From the NCBI GenBank assembly GCA_963815295.1, contig CAWFFZ010000008.1, positions 2,108,001 through 2,172,000 of the forward strand: a DNA stretch of 64,000 bases, given 5' to 3'. Under the pieces are notes generated by a model. It was not told the DNA's origin, did no database searches, and saw only the letters and a program-made list of their open reading frames with translations. Position numbers and translations under genes: made by a program. Of the stretch, positions 7,163 through 14,523 are shown piece by piece; the stretch's first letter is position 1, and each line of letters opens with the position of its first letter. The stretch comes from JACDHG01 sp963815295. Lineage in GTDB: Bacteria; Actinomycetota; Actinomycetes; Propionibacteriales; Nocardioidaceae.

Positions 7163-9367
7163 ATGGCTCGATCACGCCTGACCTTGCGTGCAGCCCGCTG
7201 GAGTGCCACCCATCCGTGGCGCGCGCTGCTCGTGTGGGTGGTGTTCGTGGCCGGCGCAGTCGCCGCCGGCAGCGCGATCGCCACCCAGGAGACAACCGAC
7301 GCCGACTACCGCCTCGGCGAGTCCGGCCGTGCTGACGAGATGGTCAGCGCAGCGGGAGTCAACGACCCCGACCGAGAGAACGTCGTCATCACCGCCGGCA
7401 CCGGCGGCCTCGACCGTGACACCGCAACGGAGGCCGCTCGTGCGTTGACACGAGACATGTCGGCGCTCGATGCGGTGGCCGAGGTCAGCGACCCGGTCTG
7501 GTCGCCGTCCGAAGCTGCACTCCTGGTGCCCATCGAGCTGGAGCGGTTGGGAGACGGCGAGGATGTCGACGTCGCACCGCTGCAAGCAGTCACCGAGGAC
7601 ATCCAATCCGCCTACCCGGACCTCGTCGTGCGGCAGGCAGGCGACGCCTCTGTCGACGAAGGCATCGGCAAACAGGTCGAAGCCGACCTCGCATCCGCCG
7701 AGAAGCTCAGCCTCCCCCTGACCTTGGGTCTGATGCTGCTCGCCTTCGGAGCGTTGATCGCAGCCGGAATCCCTGTGCTGCTTGCGATCTCGGGCGTCGT
7801 GGCGACGATCGGCATCTACGCGCCGATCTCCTATCTCGTGCCCAGTGAGCCGACCGTCTCGAGCATGATCCTGCTCATCGGGATGGCGGTCGGCGTGGAC
7901 TACTCGCTCTTCTACCTCAAGCGGGAGCGAGAAGAGCGCGCCAAGGGGCACAGCACGATCGACGCCGTCGAGATTGCCGCAGCGACATCTGGACACTCGA
8001 TCATCGTCTCCGGTGCCGCGGTCATCGTCTCGATGGCAGGCCTGTACGTCGTCCAGGACGCCACGTTCTCGTCACTCGCCACCGGCGCGATCATCGTCGT
8101 CGCCGTTGCCGTGCTGGGATCCGTGACTGTCTTGCCGGCCTTGCTGGCAAAGCTCGGTCGCTGGGTCGACCGGCCGCGGGTGCCGCTGCTTTGGCGGGTC
8201 AACCGGCGCATCGGCAGCGGCGGGATCAGCCGTCGGCTGCTGGCACCCGTGCTCCGCCGCCCGAAGACGGCGCTCGCGTTGTCACTGGCCGCGATGCTCG
8301 CGCTGTGTGCGCCCGCCCTGGGCATGACGATGAAGAACGGGACGCTCGACACGTTGCCCAGCACGATCCCCGAGGTGCAGACCTTGAAGACCATCGACAA
8401 GGAGTTCCCCTCCGAGGGTTCGTCGATGCAGGTCGTCGTGCAGGCAGCGCCCGAGGACCGCGGCGATGTGGCGGCAGCACTCCGCGCGCTGTCCGAGGCG
8501 GCGGTTGCCGAAGGCGGATTCGTCGACGGCGGCCCTGACGACATACGCACGTCCGAGGACGGGACGGTGTCGGCACTGACGCTGGTCAGCACGTTGACCG
8601 ACGGCTCAGACGCCAGCAAGCGTCAGCTTGAGCAGGTCCGGGGCAAGCTCGCGCCGAAGCTGCTCGGGACGGAGCTGGTCGACCAGGCACCTGACGCGGA
8701 GTGGGCTGTGGGGGGCCCACTCGCGGAGAATGTCGACTACACCGAGCATCAGAGCGACAAGCTGCCGTGGGTAATCGGGTTCGTGCTGCTGCTGACCCTG
8801 CTGATGATGGGTCTGACGTTCCGGAGTGTCACGATCGCGCTGATGACGACGGTGCTCAACCTGCTGTCGGTCGGCGCCGCATTCGGAGTGCTGACGCTGG
8901 TGTTCCAGTACACGTGGGCAGAGGGTCTGCTCGACTTCACGTCGAGTGGCTTCGTCATCAACTGGATCCCGCTGTTCCTGTTCGTGGTGCTGGTGGGGTT
9001 GTCGATGGACTACCACGTGTTCGTGCTCAGTCGGATCCGGGAAGGTGCCCAGCGCGGGCTGCCACCGAAGCTCGCTGTGGAGGCAGGCATCACGGAGACG
9101 GCCGGCGTGGTAACGAGTGCGGCGGCGGTGATGGTGTCGGTGTTCGCGATCTTCGCGACGTTGAGCATGCTCGAGATGAAGCAGATGGGTGTCGGTCTTG
9201 CGGTCGCAATCCTGATCGATGCGACGGTGGTCCGCGTGGTGATGCTGCCGGCGATGCTGACCCTCCTCGGAGAGCGGGCTTGGTGGCCGAGTCGGATCCG
9301 CCGCGTCGAGCCGATCCCGGTCGACGTGCCCGACGAGCAGCCGGCATACGCCCTGACGAAGCAGTGA
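7163..9367 (+). CDS. MMPL-family RND transporter
   Basis: Large membrane transporter of 734 residues, family members of which export lipids or drugs using proton motive force. Two repeated halves are visible: an N-terminal helix (HPWRALLVWVVFVAG), an extracellular loop of ~140 residues, five clustered helices (~175-350), then a second loop and five helices (~535-710). MDYHVFVLSR marks the second MMPL domain. AAGGGG lies upstream of ATG 7163. It is divergent from a histidine kinase/response regulator pair that probably controls it. The substrate is not evident. Confidence 0.93.
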   Translation: MARSRLTLRAARWSATHPWRALLVWVVFVAGAVAAGSAIATQETTDADYRLGESGRADEMVSAAGVNDPDRENVVITAGTGGLDRDTATEAARALTRDMSALDAVAEVSDPVWSPSEAALLVPIELERLGDGEDVDVAPLQAVTEDIQSAYPDLVVRQAGDASVDEGIGKQVEADLASAEKLSLPLTLGLMLLAFGALIAAGIPVLLAISGVVATIGIYAPISYLVPSEPTVSSMILLIGMAVGVDYSLFYLKREREERAKGHSTIDAVEIAAATSGHSIIVSGAAVIVSMAGLYVVQDATFSSLATGAIIVVAVAVLGSVTVLPALLAKLGRWVDRPRVPLLWRVNRRIGSGGISRRLLAPVLRRPKTALALSLAAMLALCAPALGMTMKNGTLDTLPSTIPEVQTLKTIDKEFPSEGSSMQVVVQAAPEDRGDVAAALRALSEAAVAEGGFVDGGPDDIRTSEDGTVSALTLVSTLTDGSDASKRQLEQVRGKLAPKLLGTELVDQAPDAEWAVGGPLAENVDYTEHQSDKLPWVIGFVLLLTLLMMGLTFRSVTIALMTTVLNLLSVGAAFGVLTLVFQYTWAEGLLDFTSSGFVINWIPLFLFVVLVGLSMDYHVFVLSRIREGAQRGLPPKLAVEAGITETAGVVTSAAAVMVSVFAIFATLSMLEMKQMGVGLAVAILIDATVVRVVMLPAMLTLLGERAWWPSRIRRVEPIPVDVPDEQPAYALTKQ

Positions 9368-9407
9368 CGCCGCGATCGAAACAGTGACGTCGCGCTGAAC
9401 CGTCAGG

Positions 9408-9471
9408 TCCTCCCGGCTTGTCAGAAACTCACCCGGCTATGGCCCGGCGACGTTCTGACAAGTCGGGAGGA
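9408..9471. repeat. 19-bp inverted repeat, possible bidirectional terminator
   Basis: Arms 9408-9426 and 9453-9471 (TCCTCCCGGCTTGTCAGAA and its complement) differ at one position around a 26-base loop. The hairpin sits 40 bp after the MMPL stop and overlaps the last codons of the convergent gene. Just before it CAGTGACGCCGCG and CAGTGACGTCGCG repeat at 9362 and 9382. There is no T-run. It may terminate both transcripts or belong to a repeat family. Confidence 0.65.
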
Positions 9472-10075
9472 CGGCCGCGGCTAGTGACTCCCGCGTCCAG
9501 TGTGGCTGCACCCCCGGCCTCGCGAGCAAGTATTCGACGATCTCGTCGTCTCCGAGATCGTGGCTCTCCCGGAGCCCGGCTGCCATCAACGCCACATACG
9601 GCTCGACCGGTGGGTTGAACTCGATGTCCTCCTGGGTCCACGTCGCGGTAAACGTCACCACCGGCACGTCTTCGATCTCCCCCACCACCTGGAGGTGTTC
9701 GTAGCGGCCCGGGCCGAGGAGCGCCCGGCCTTCTGCCAAGAGTCCGGTCAGGTCGTGATCGACGCCGGGGGTGCGGTGCATCTCCTGCGACTGCACGTCG
9801 CTGAACTGGCCGGCCGTCAGCAGGTAGGCACGCGCGAACGACCGACCAGGTCCGTCGCGGTCGAAGAACGCGATGCCACCACCCCAGGTCGGCGACTCCC
9901 AGGCAAAGAACACCGAGCCGTCCAGCCGGTACGGCTCGACGCGCGCCGGGGCTGCCCGGTCACGGGCACCTGGGTAGTCGCGGGTGGCGCCGTCAGGTCG
10001 TCCGCCCTGCAGGTAGTGAAGGAAGCGTCGCTCGCACAGGTTGGAGCCGTAGCTTGCGTACCAGATCTGCTCCAT
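9437..10075 (-). CDS. Gamma-glutamylcyclotransferase-fold protein (hypothetical)
   Basis: A 212-residue protein beginning MEQIWYASYGSNL, the signature N-terminal strand and loop of the gamma-glutamylcyclotransferase (BtrG/GGCT-like) fold, followed by FLHYLQGG. Members act on gamma-glutamyl amines or are uncharacterised, so the reaction cannot be assigned. ATG 10075 is chosen because it starts exactly at this motif; an upstream start at 10111 would add a non-conserved stretch. The last codons lie inside the 9408-9471 inverted repeat. A 25-bp tandem repeat array occupies the upstream gap. Confidence 0.7.
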   Translation of the reverse strand: MEQIWYASYGSNLCERRFLHYLQGGRPDGATRDYPGARDRAAPARVEPYRLDGSVFFAWESPTWGGGIAFFDRDGPGRSFARAYLLTAGQFSDVQSQEMHRTPGVDHDLTGLLAEGRALLGPGRYEHLQVVGEIEDVPVVTFTATWTQEDIEFNPPVEPYVALMAAGLRESHDLGDDEIVEYLLARPGVQPHWTRESLAAAVLPTCQNVAGP

Positions 10076-10189
10076 GCACCACCGCTTGTATGACGCCCGC
10101 CCACACGGCACGAGGCACCAGCCAGGCTACCGGAGGTAGCTGCCTGGCCGAGTGGCGTCCGCAGCAATCGCGGCCAAGTCCTCGCTCGC

Positions 10190-10300
10190 GATCACAGATC
10201 ACTGTCCTGCCTGCGATCACAGATCACTGTCCTGCCTGCGATCACAGATCACTGTCCTGCCTGCGATCACAGATCACTGTCCTGCCTGCAATCACAGATC
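10190..10300. repeat. 25-bp tandem repeat array (4 full copies plus a partial)
   Basis: The 25-base unit starting GATCACAGATCACTGTCC occurs four times without visible mismatch (10190, 10215, 10240, 10265) and a fifth partial copy with one change starts at 10290. There are no spacers. The stop codon of the VOC gene lies inside the partial copy, suggesting the array grew from the 3' end of that gene. Each unit contains the palindromic halves GATC-ACA-GATC and ACAG-ATCA-CTGT. Confidence 0.93.
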
Positions 10301-10678
10301 GACCTGATCGCGGCACAGACAGAACACGTTGCCTTCGGGGTCGGCGAGGACATGCCAGCTGACGACGCCCTGACCGATGTCGACCGGCTTGGCGCCGAGC
10401 GCGAGCAACCGCTCAAGCTCGCTGTCCTGGTCGCGGTCGGTGGGGTTGATGTCCAGATGCAGCCGGTTCTTGGACGGGCTCGGTGCGTCGGGCACCCAGC
10501 GGAAGTCGATCTCGAAGGCGCCGCCGTCGGCTGGCCCGATCGACACGCCATCTGCTCCGTGCTCGGTCCGCTGCCATCCACGCTTGACTATCTGCCATCC
10601 AAGAACGTCGGACCAGAAGGTGGCGAGGAGTTCGGCGTCGGTGCAGTCGATCGGGACGGAGACGATGCGGCTTGCCAT
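10292..10678 (-). CDS. VOC-family (glyoxalase/bleomycin-resistance-like) protein
   Basis: A 128-residue protein of the vicinal oxygen chelate superfamily. It opens with VSVPIDCTDAELLATFWSDV, continues through RLHLDINPTDRD, and ends with the WHVLADPEGNVFCLC strand typical of the actinobacterial glyoxalase-like (Glyoxalase_6) group. The function of this subgroup is unknown. AAAGGAAC lies six bases before ATG 10678. Its TGA stop falls inside the last copy of the 25-bp tandem array, so the array is in its 3' untranslated region. The EamA gene is directly upstream (12 bp gap). Confidence 0.85.
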   Translation of the reverse strand: MASRIVSVPIDCTDAELLATFWSDVLGWQIVKRGWQRTEHGADGVSIGPADGGAFEIDFRWVPDAPSPSKNRLHLDINPTDRDQDSELERLLALGAKPVDIGQGVVSWHVLADPEGNVFCLCRDQVDL

Positions 10679-10690
10679 GAGGTGTTCCTT

Positions 10691-11620
10691 TCAGAGCGCA
10701 GCCTGCTGCGCTGCGGCGGTCGGGGACTCACGAGATTCTTGGTGTACGGCGACGCCGGCGATGACGAGCAGCACACCCAGCACCTCGAGCGTGGTGGGGA
10801 TCTGCGTGAGCACGACAACGCCGATGACGGTGGCTGTCGCCGGCAGCAACGAGATGAGCAGTGAGTAGGTAGCCCGGGCAAGACGGGCCATCGCCAGCTG
10901 GTCGCACACGTAGGGAATGACCGACGACGACACTCCAACACCGATCGCAGCCACCAGGGCGACTGGGTCAGTCAAGCCAGGAACCGCATCCCAGGCGCCC
11001 ATCGGTAACGCCACCACGGCGGCCACGAGCATCGCCAGAGCGAGGCCGTCGATGCCGTGCATCTGGTCGCTGCGCGCGACCCGGTGGCCTAAGACGACGT
11101 ACACGGCGAAGAGCCCGGCGTTCGCAACGGCGAAGGCGACGCCGACCGGCTCGACGACGAGCCGGACGTCCGTCAGCAGATAGACACCCGCGACAGCCAG
11201 CACGAGCGCCATGACGTTGCGCGGCGTGCGTGCCGCGACGGCCGCCAGGGCAATGATCGGCAGGAACTCGATCGCGGCGACCGTGCCCAGCGGGAGTCTG
11301 TCGATGGCCAAGTAGAAACAGCTGTTCATCACCGCGAGTACCGCACCCCACGCCAGCAGAAGCCGCTGCGTCCGCCGATCTACCCGCCTCCAGATCCGCC
11401 AGGGGCGCCGCCACAGGGCGAAGATGACCGCTGCCGACGCGATCCGCAGCCAGGCCACACCAAGCGCGTCGATGCGGGTGAACAACAAGACGGCGCAGGC
11501 AGGCCCGAGGTAGTGGAACACCGCGCTCACCACGAAGTAGAGCTGTGGCGGCACTCGATTGGCCATGCCCGACGCGGCAGTCGCGAGCGGCAGCTCGGTC
11601 GTGGGCAGACTTGTCGTCAT
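10691..11620 (-). CDS. EamA/RhtA-like drug/metabolite exporter
   Basis: Inner-membrane exporter of the DMT superfamily, 309 residues with about ten hydrophobic helices in two EamA repeats (~20-140 and ~150-290). The sequence pattern, including the helix around LGTVAAIEFLPIIALA, resembles RhtA-type amino acid exporters. ATG 11620 follows an AGAGGT; an in-frame ATG at 11656 is possible but would extend into the divergent promoter. An Lrp/AsnC regulator is transcribed divergently 62 bp away, the usual arrangement for amino acid exporters, so the regulator probably controls it. Confidence 0.87.
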   Translation of the reverse strand: MTTSLPTTELPLATAASGMANRVPPQLYFVVSAVFHYLGPACAVLLFTRIDALGVAWLRIASAAVIFALWRRPWRIWRRVDRRTQRLLLAWGAVLAVMNSCFYLAIDRLPLGTVAAIEFLPIIALAAVAARTPRNVMALVLAVAGVYLLTDVRLVVEPVGVAFAVANAGLFAVYVVLGHRVARSDQMHGIDGLALAMLVAAVVALPMGAWDAVPGLTDPVALVAAIGVGVSSSVIPYVCDQLAMARLARATYSLLISLLPATATVIGVVVLTQIPTTLEVLGVLLVIAGVAVHQESRESPTAAAQQAAL

Positions 11621-11682
11621 ACCTCTATGATGAGTGCCTGAGATGACGAGAGCCATGGATAATCGAAGGCGAAGGTGCCCTT

Positions 11683-12183
11683 ATGGCTACTGCAAGGCCC
11701 ACCAAAGCAAAGCCGAGGTTACCGAACGGAAGGTCGCCTCTTGACGACGTGAACCGTCGCGTCCTCGCTGCCCTGACCGACGACCCACGGCTCAGCGCCT
11801 CCGAACTGGCACGCCGGGTCGGTATGTCGGCCCCGGCAGTCCGTGAGCGGGTCAACCGGCTCGAGGAGAGCGGGGTGATCCGGGGTTACCGCCTCGACGT
11901 CGACCCCGCAGCCGTTGGCCTGCCCGTGGCGGCGTGGGTCAGGATCAAGCCGGGCCCCGGGCAACTGCCCAAGATTGCCGACCTGGCCGCAGCGACCCCC
12001 GAGGTCAGCGAGTGCCACCGCATCTCGGGTGAGGACTGTTTCCTGCTCAAGGTGCACGTGGCTGCCATCGAATCTCTGGAAGACGTCCTCGACCGGTTCC
12101 TCCTGCATGGGCAGACCACCAGCTCGTTCATCGTGTCGACCCCCGTGCCGCCACGGTCCGCGCTGCCGCATGCCCCCGCCTGA
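11683..12183 (+). CDS. Lrp/AsnC-family transcriptional regulator
   Basis: A 166-residue regulator. Residues ~20-70 form the AsnC-type winged helix-turn-helix (DDVNRRVLAALTDDPRLS, then ELARRVGMSAPAVRERV), and residues ~85-155 form the RAM ligand-binding domain (CHRISGEDCFLLKVHV). Such proteins sense amino acids as octamers. It is divergent from the EamA exporter, its probable target, and its 3' end overlaps the PAP2 gene start by 14 bp. Confidence 0.93.
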   Translation: MATARPTKAKPRLPNGRSPLDDVNRRVLAALTDDPRLSASELARRVGMSAPAVRERVNRLEESGVIRGYRLDVDPAAVGLPVAAWVRIKPGPGQLPKIADLAAATPEVSECHRISGEDCFLLKVHVAAIESLEDVLDRFLLHGQTTSSFIVSTPVPPRSALPHAPA

Positions 12184-13000
12184 CCCTCAGCACGACGGAG
12201 GTGCCGATGACCCGGAGTATCTCGGCAAGCGTGACCTGACATCGTGGCCGAGTCGAGGGGGTCGACGGCTGGCGGATGCGACCGTGGCCGCCTCCGTCGG
12301 CACACACCGCTACTTCGACCGGCGGAGCATCCCGTACGTCGTCCTGCTCCTGACGGCCTTGGTCGGCGGCCTGGTTGCCGCCGCGCTGACTGCCCTCAGC
12401 GCCGAGATCTATGACCACATCTCCGAGCGCGACGGCGTGTCAGGCTTTGACCGGCCCGTGCTCGACCAGATGATCCGGTGGCGCTCGGATGGCCTCGATG
12501 AAACGGTGACGGCGTTCACCGATGTGGGGAGCACGGCCGTGATGCCGTGGGTGGCAGTTGCTGCAGCGCTGCTGCTGAGCGCGTGGTGGCGGCGGCCCAC
12601 TCCCCTGCTGCTGATGGCGATCGCCGCTGGCGGGTCGCTCGCGATGACGGTCATCGGCAAACAAGTGATCGACCGGGCGCGACCGGCCACGTCGTTGGCG
12701 GTGCCGCCGTACGAGACGTCGCCGTCGTTCCCCTCCGGGCACACGCTGAACGCCTGGGTGATCGTGTTGCTCGTCGCATACCTCGTGTGCCTGCGGCTGC
12801 AGAGGGCTTGGGCACAGGTGGCAGTCGTCGGTGGCTGTGTGCTGTTCGGGCTGGCGATGGCCGCGAGTCGGGTCTATCTGGGCCACCACTGGATGACGGA
12901 CGTCCTGGTCGGCATCACCTTGGGTAGCGCATGGCTGATCGTGGTGATCACCGCTCATCGCCTCGCATTAACGGTTCTTCGTCACCAACGCGCCAGCTAG
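12170..13000 (+). CDS. PAP2-superfamily membrane phosphatase
   Basis: Membrane phosphatase, probably acting on a lipid phosphate or pyrophosphate. Three signature blocks are complete: KQVIDRARP (K-x6-RP), PSFPSGHT and SRVYLGHHWMTD (SR-x5-H-x3-D). About six hydrophobic helices are visible in the 276 residues. The start is uncertain: ATG 12170 overlaps the Lrp gene, while an in-frame GTG near 12285 would begin just before the first helix. It may be translationally coupled to the Lrp gene. It converges on the serpin gene across a tandem hairpin repeat. Confidence 0.9.
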   Translation: MPPPDPQHDGGADDPEYLGKRDLTSWPSRGGRRLADATVAASVGTHRYFDRRSIPYVVLLLTALVGGLVAAALTALSAEIYDHISERDGVSGFDRPVLDQMIRWRSDGLDETVTAFTDVGSTAVMPWVAVAAALLLSAWWRRPTPLLLMAIAAGGSLAMTVIGKQVIDRARPATSLAVPPYETSPSFPSGHTLNAWVIVLLVAYLVCLRLQRAWAQVAVVGGCVLFGLAMAASRVYLGHHWMTDVLVGITLGSAWLIVVITAHRLALTVLRHQRAS

Positions 13001-13003
13001 CCG

Positions 13004-13129
13004 GAAGTGGCCCACATCAGGCTGGCTATGGCCTGCGCAAGGTCGGCCACTTCGAGCAAGGATGGCGAAGTGGCCGACATCAGACTGGCTGTGGCCTGCG
13101 CCAAGTCGGCCACTTCGAGCAAGGATGGC
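13004..13129. repeat. Two tandem 63-bp units, each forming a hairpin
   Basis: Units 13004-13066 and 13067-13129 are near-identical. Each begins GAAGTGGCC(C/G)AC and carries its complement GTCGGCCACTTC about 26 bases later, so each unit folds into a 12-bp stem; CAGGC/GCCTG can extend it. The pair fills the gap between convergent PAP2 and serpin genes, consistent with a duplicated bidirectional terminator or a repeat element. Confidence 0.85.
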
Positions 13130-13135
13130 GGCTGG

Positions 13136-14464
13136 CTAGGCGGTGGGGTCGGCGACCCGGCCGACGAACAGCGGCGTGGCCGTCTCGACGTCGTGGATCA
13201 CGAACATGAACGGCCGGTCGACGACGAAGGGGACCACCTGCGGCATCGAGGTCACAGCCATCACGACGGCTGTTGCTGCGGCGGCTTCGGTGCCCGCCTC
13301 GTCGACGGCGATGAACGCCTCGTGCAGAACGGCGCTGATGTAGAGCTGCTCCTCAGTGGTCATACCGCTGAAGTCGGCCCTCTCGTCGAACGCAGTGGGC
13401 ATCCCCAGCTCCGCCAGAGGTCCGTTGAGCGCCGCCTGCATCCGGAACGTCCAGCGCGGGAGCTGGAGCTGAAGGGCCGGCACGGGTGCAGGGCTCTTAA
13501 GGATGTCAGTCAGCCGGGGGCCGTCGACTGACTGCTCGAACGCGTTCAGATCTGCGTCGTCAGGCAGGACGACGGTCATCGCGAGCTCGCCACCCGCATA
13601 CAGCAGCCTCGCCGCCTGCCAACCGTCACCGCGCGCAAATCCAGCCCCGTTCAACATCCCCGACATCGTCTCGGCGTCGACCCGCGAGCCGTCTTGTCGA
13701 GTGAACGGCCGGGGCTCGGTCATCGACGCCTGGAACGGCTGCTCCCACGGCGCCTTGAGGTAGATCGCGTTGACGAGTACGAGTCGCGTGAGACTGTCGA
13801 TTACACCGTCAGGCAGGATTTCCTCGATGCGGTCGTGGGTCTGTTTCGCGGTCCAGTCGTTGACGAGCCCGCGCGCCGCCTCGGCATCAGTCTTGTAGTC
13901 GACCAGATGCAGGCCCGCGCCATAGTTCGTCGCGAGTGCGTCGAGGAACTTCTGGTTCCACTCGGTGTCGTGTTGGCCCCACAGGGAGTTTGCGACGTCG
14001 ATCGCAACGGTGGCCTTGCTGCCGTCTGCCCGTTCGCGCTCACCAGCCCGGCTCTCGACGAGCGAGGTGAGCGAGTTGAGTCCGGTGTTCAGCGCTGCCG
14101 GCCCAGCCGAGTGGAGCACGTCGTCCATCTCGGCGCCCGTTGCGCCACGTGCCCCGTTGCGGGTCATGGCCAGCGCAACGGCGACTGAGTACGGCGAGGT
14201 GACAAGGTTGCCGGGCTCGGCCGCAAGCAGCCGATAGAGATCAGTGGTGAACGACGTAACGGCGTCGACTGCAAGTGGCCTGTCGCTGTCGCCAACGTCA
14301 AGCCGCCTCTTGGCTGAACCCGCAACGCCGTCGGTCTGTGTGCCGACTGGTCGCCTATTCGGTGGCACGGTGGGCTTCTCCGCACAGCCCACGGCCAGCG
14401 ATCCTCCGGCCGCGACAACTCCCAGCCACGCTAGGGAACGCAAGAGGTCGCGACGGGTCTGCAT
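13136..14464 (-). CDS. Serpin-family serine protease inhibitor, predicted lipoprotein
   Basis: A 442-residue serpin, a suicide inhibitor of proteases, rare in bacteria. The N-terminus has twin arginines (MQTRRDLLR), a hydrophobic stretch and the lipobox LAVGC, implying Tat or Sec export and membrane anchoring. Serpin hallmarks follow: NSLWGQ, LVLVNAIYLKAPWEQPF, the reactive-loop hinge GTEAAAATA near residues 391-399, and the C-terminal VDRPFMFVI and LFVGRVADP. By spacing from the hinge, the scissile bond lies near Thr/Ser 407-408, which suggests a subtilisin- or elastase-like target rather than trypsin-like (inference). It lies directly downstream of tig on the same strand. Confidence 0.93.
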   Translation of the reverse strand: MQTRRDLLRSLAWLGVVAAGGSLAVGCAEKPTVPPNRRPVGTQTDGVAGSAKRRLDVGDSDRPLAVDAVTSFTTDLYRLLAAEPGNLVTSPYSVAVALAMTRNGARGATGAEMDDVLHSAGPAALNTGLNSLTSLVESRAGERERADGSKATVAIDVANSLWGQHDTEWNQKFLDALATNYGAGLHLVDYKTDAEAARGLVNDWTAKQTHDRIEEILPDGVIDSLTRLVLVNAIYLKAPWEQPFQASMTEPRPFTRQDGSRVDAETMSGMLNGAGFARGDGWQAARLLYAGGELAMTVVLPDDADLNAFEQSVDGPRLTDILKSPAPVPALQLQLPRWTFRMQAALNGPLAELGMPTAFDERADFSGMTTEEQLYISAVLHEAFIAVDEAGTEAAAATAVVMAVTSMPQVVPFVVDRPFMFVIHDVETATPLFVGRVADPTA

Positions 14465-14523
14465 GCACGTATGACGCGCAGCCCTGCCCGGTCGGTTCCG
14501 TCCCTCGTGGGACCTGGCAACCG

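Noticed and set aside
10190..10300. CRISPR-like array
   Set aside because: The 25-bp units are directly adjacent with no spacers, and no cas genes are present.
12207..12239. ATG with a strong GGAGG before the PAP2 gene
   Set aside because: Out of frame with PAP2 and ends after ten codons; at most a leader peptide, and nothing else supports it.
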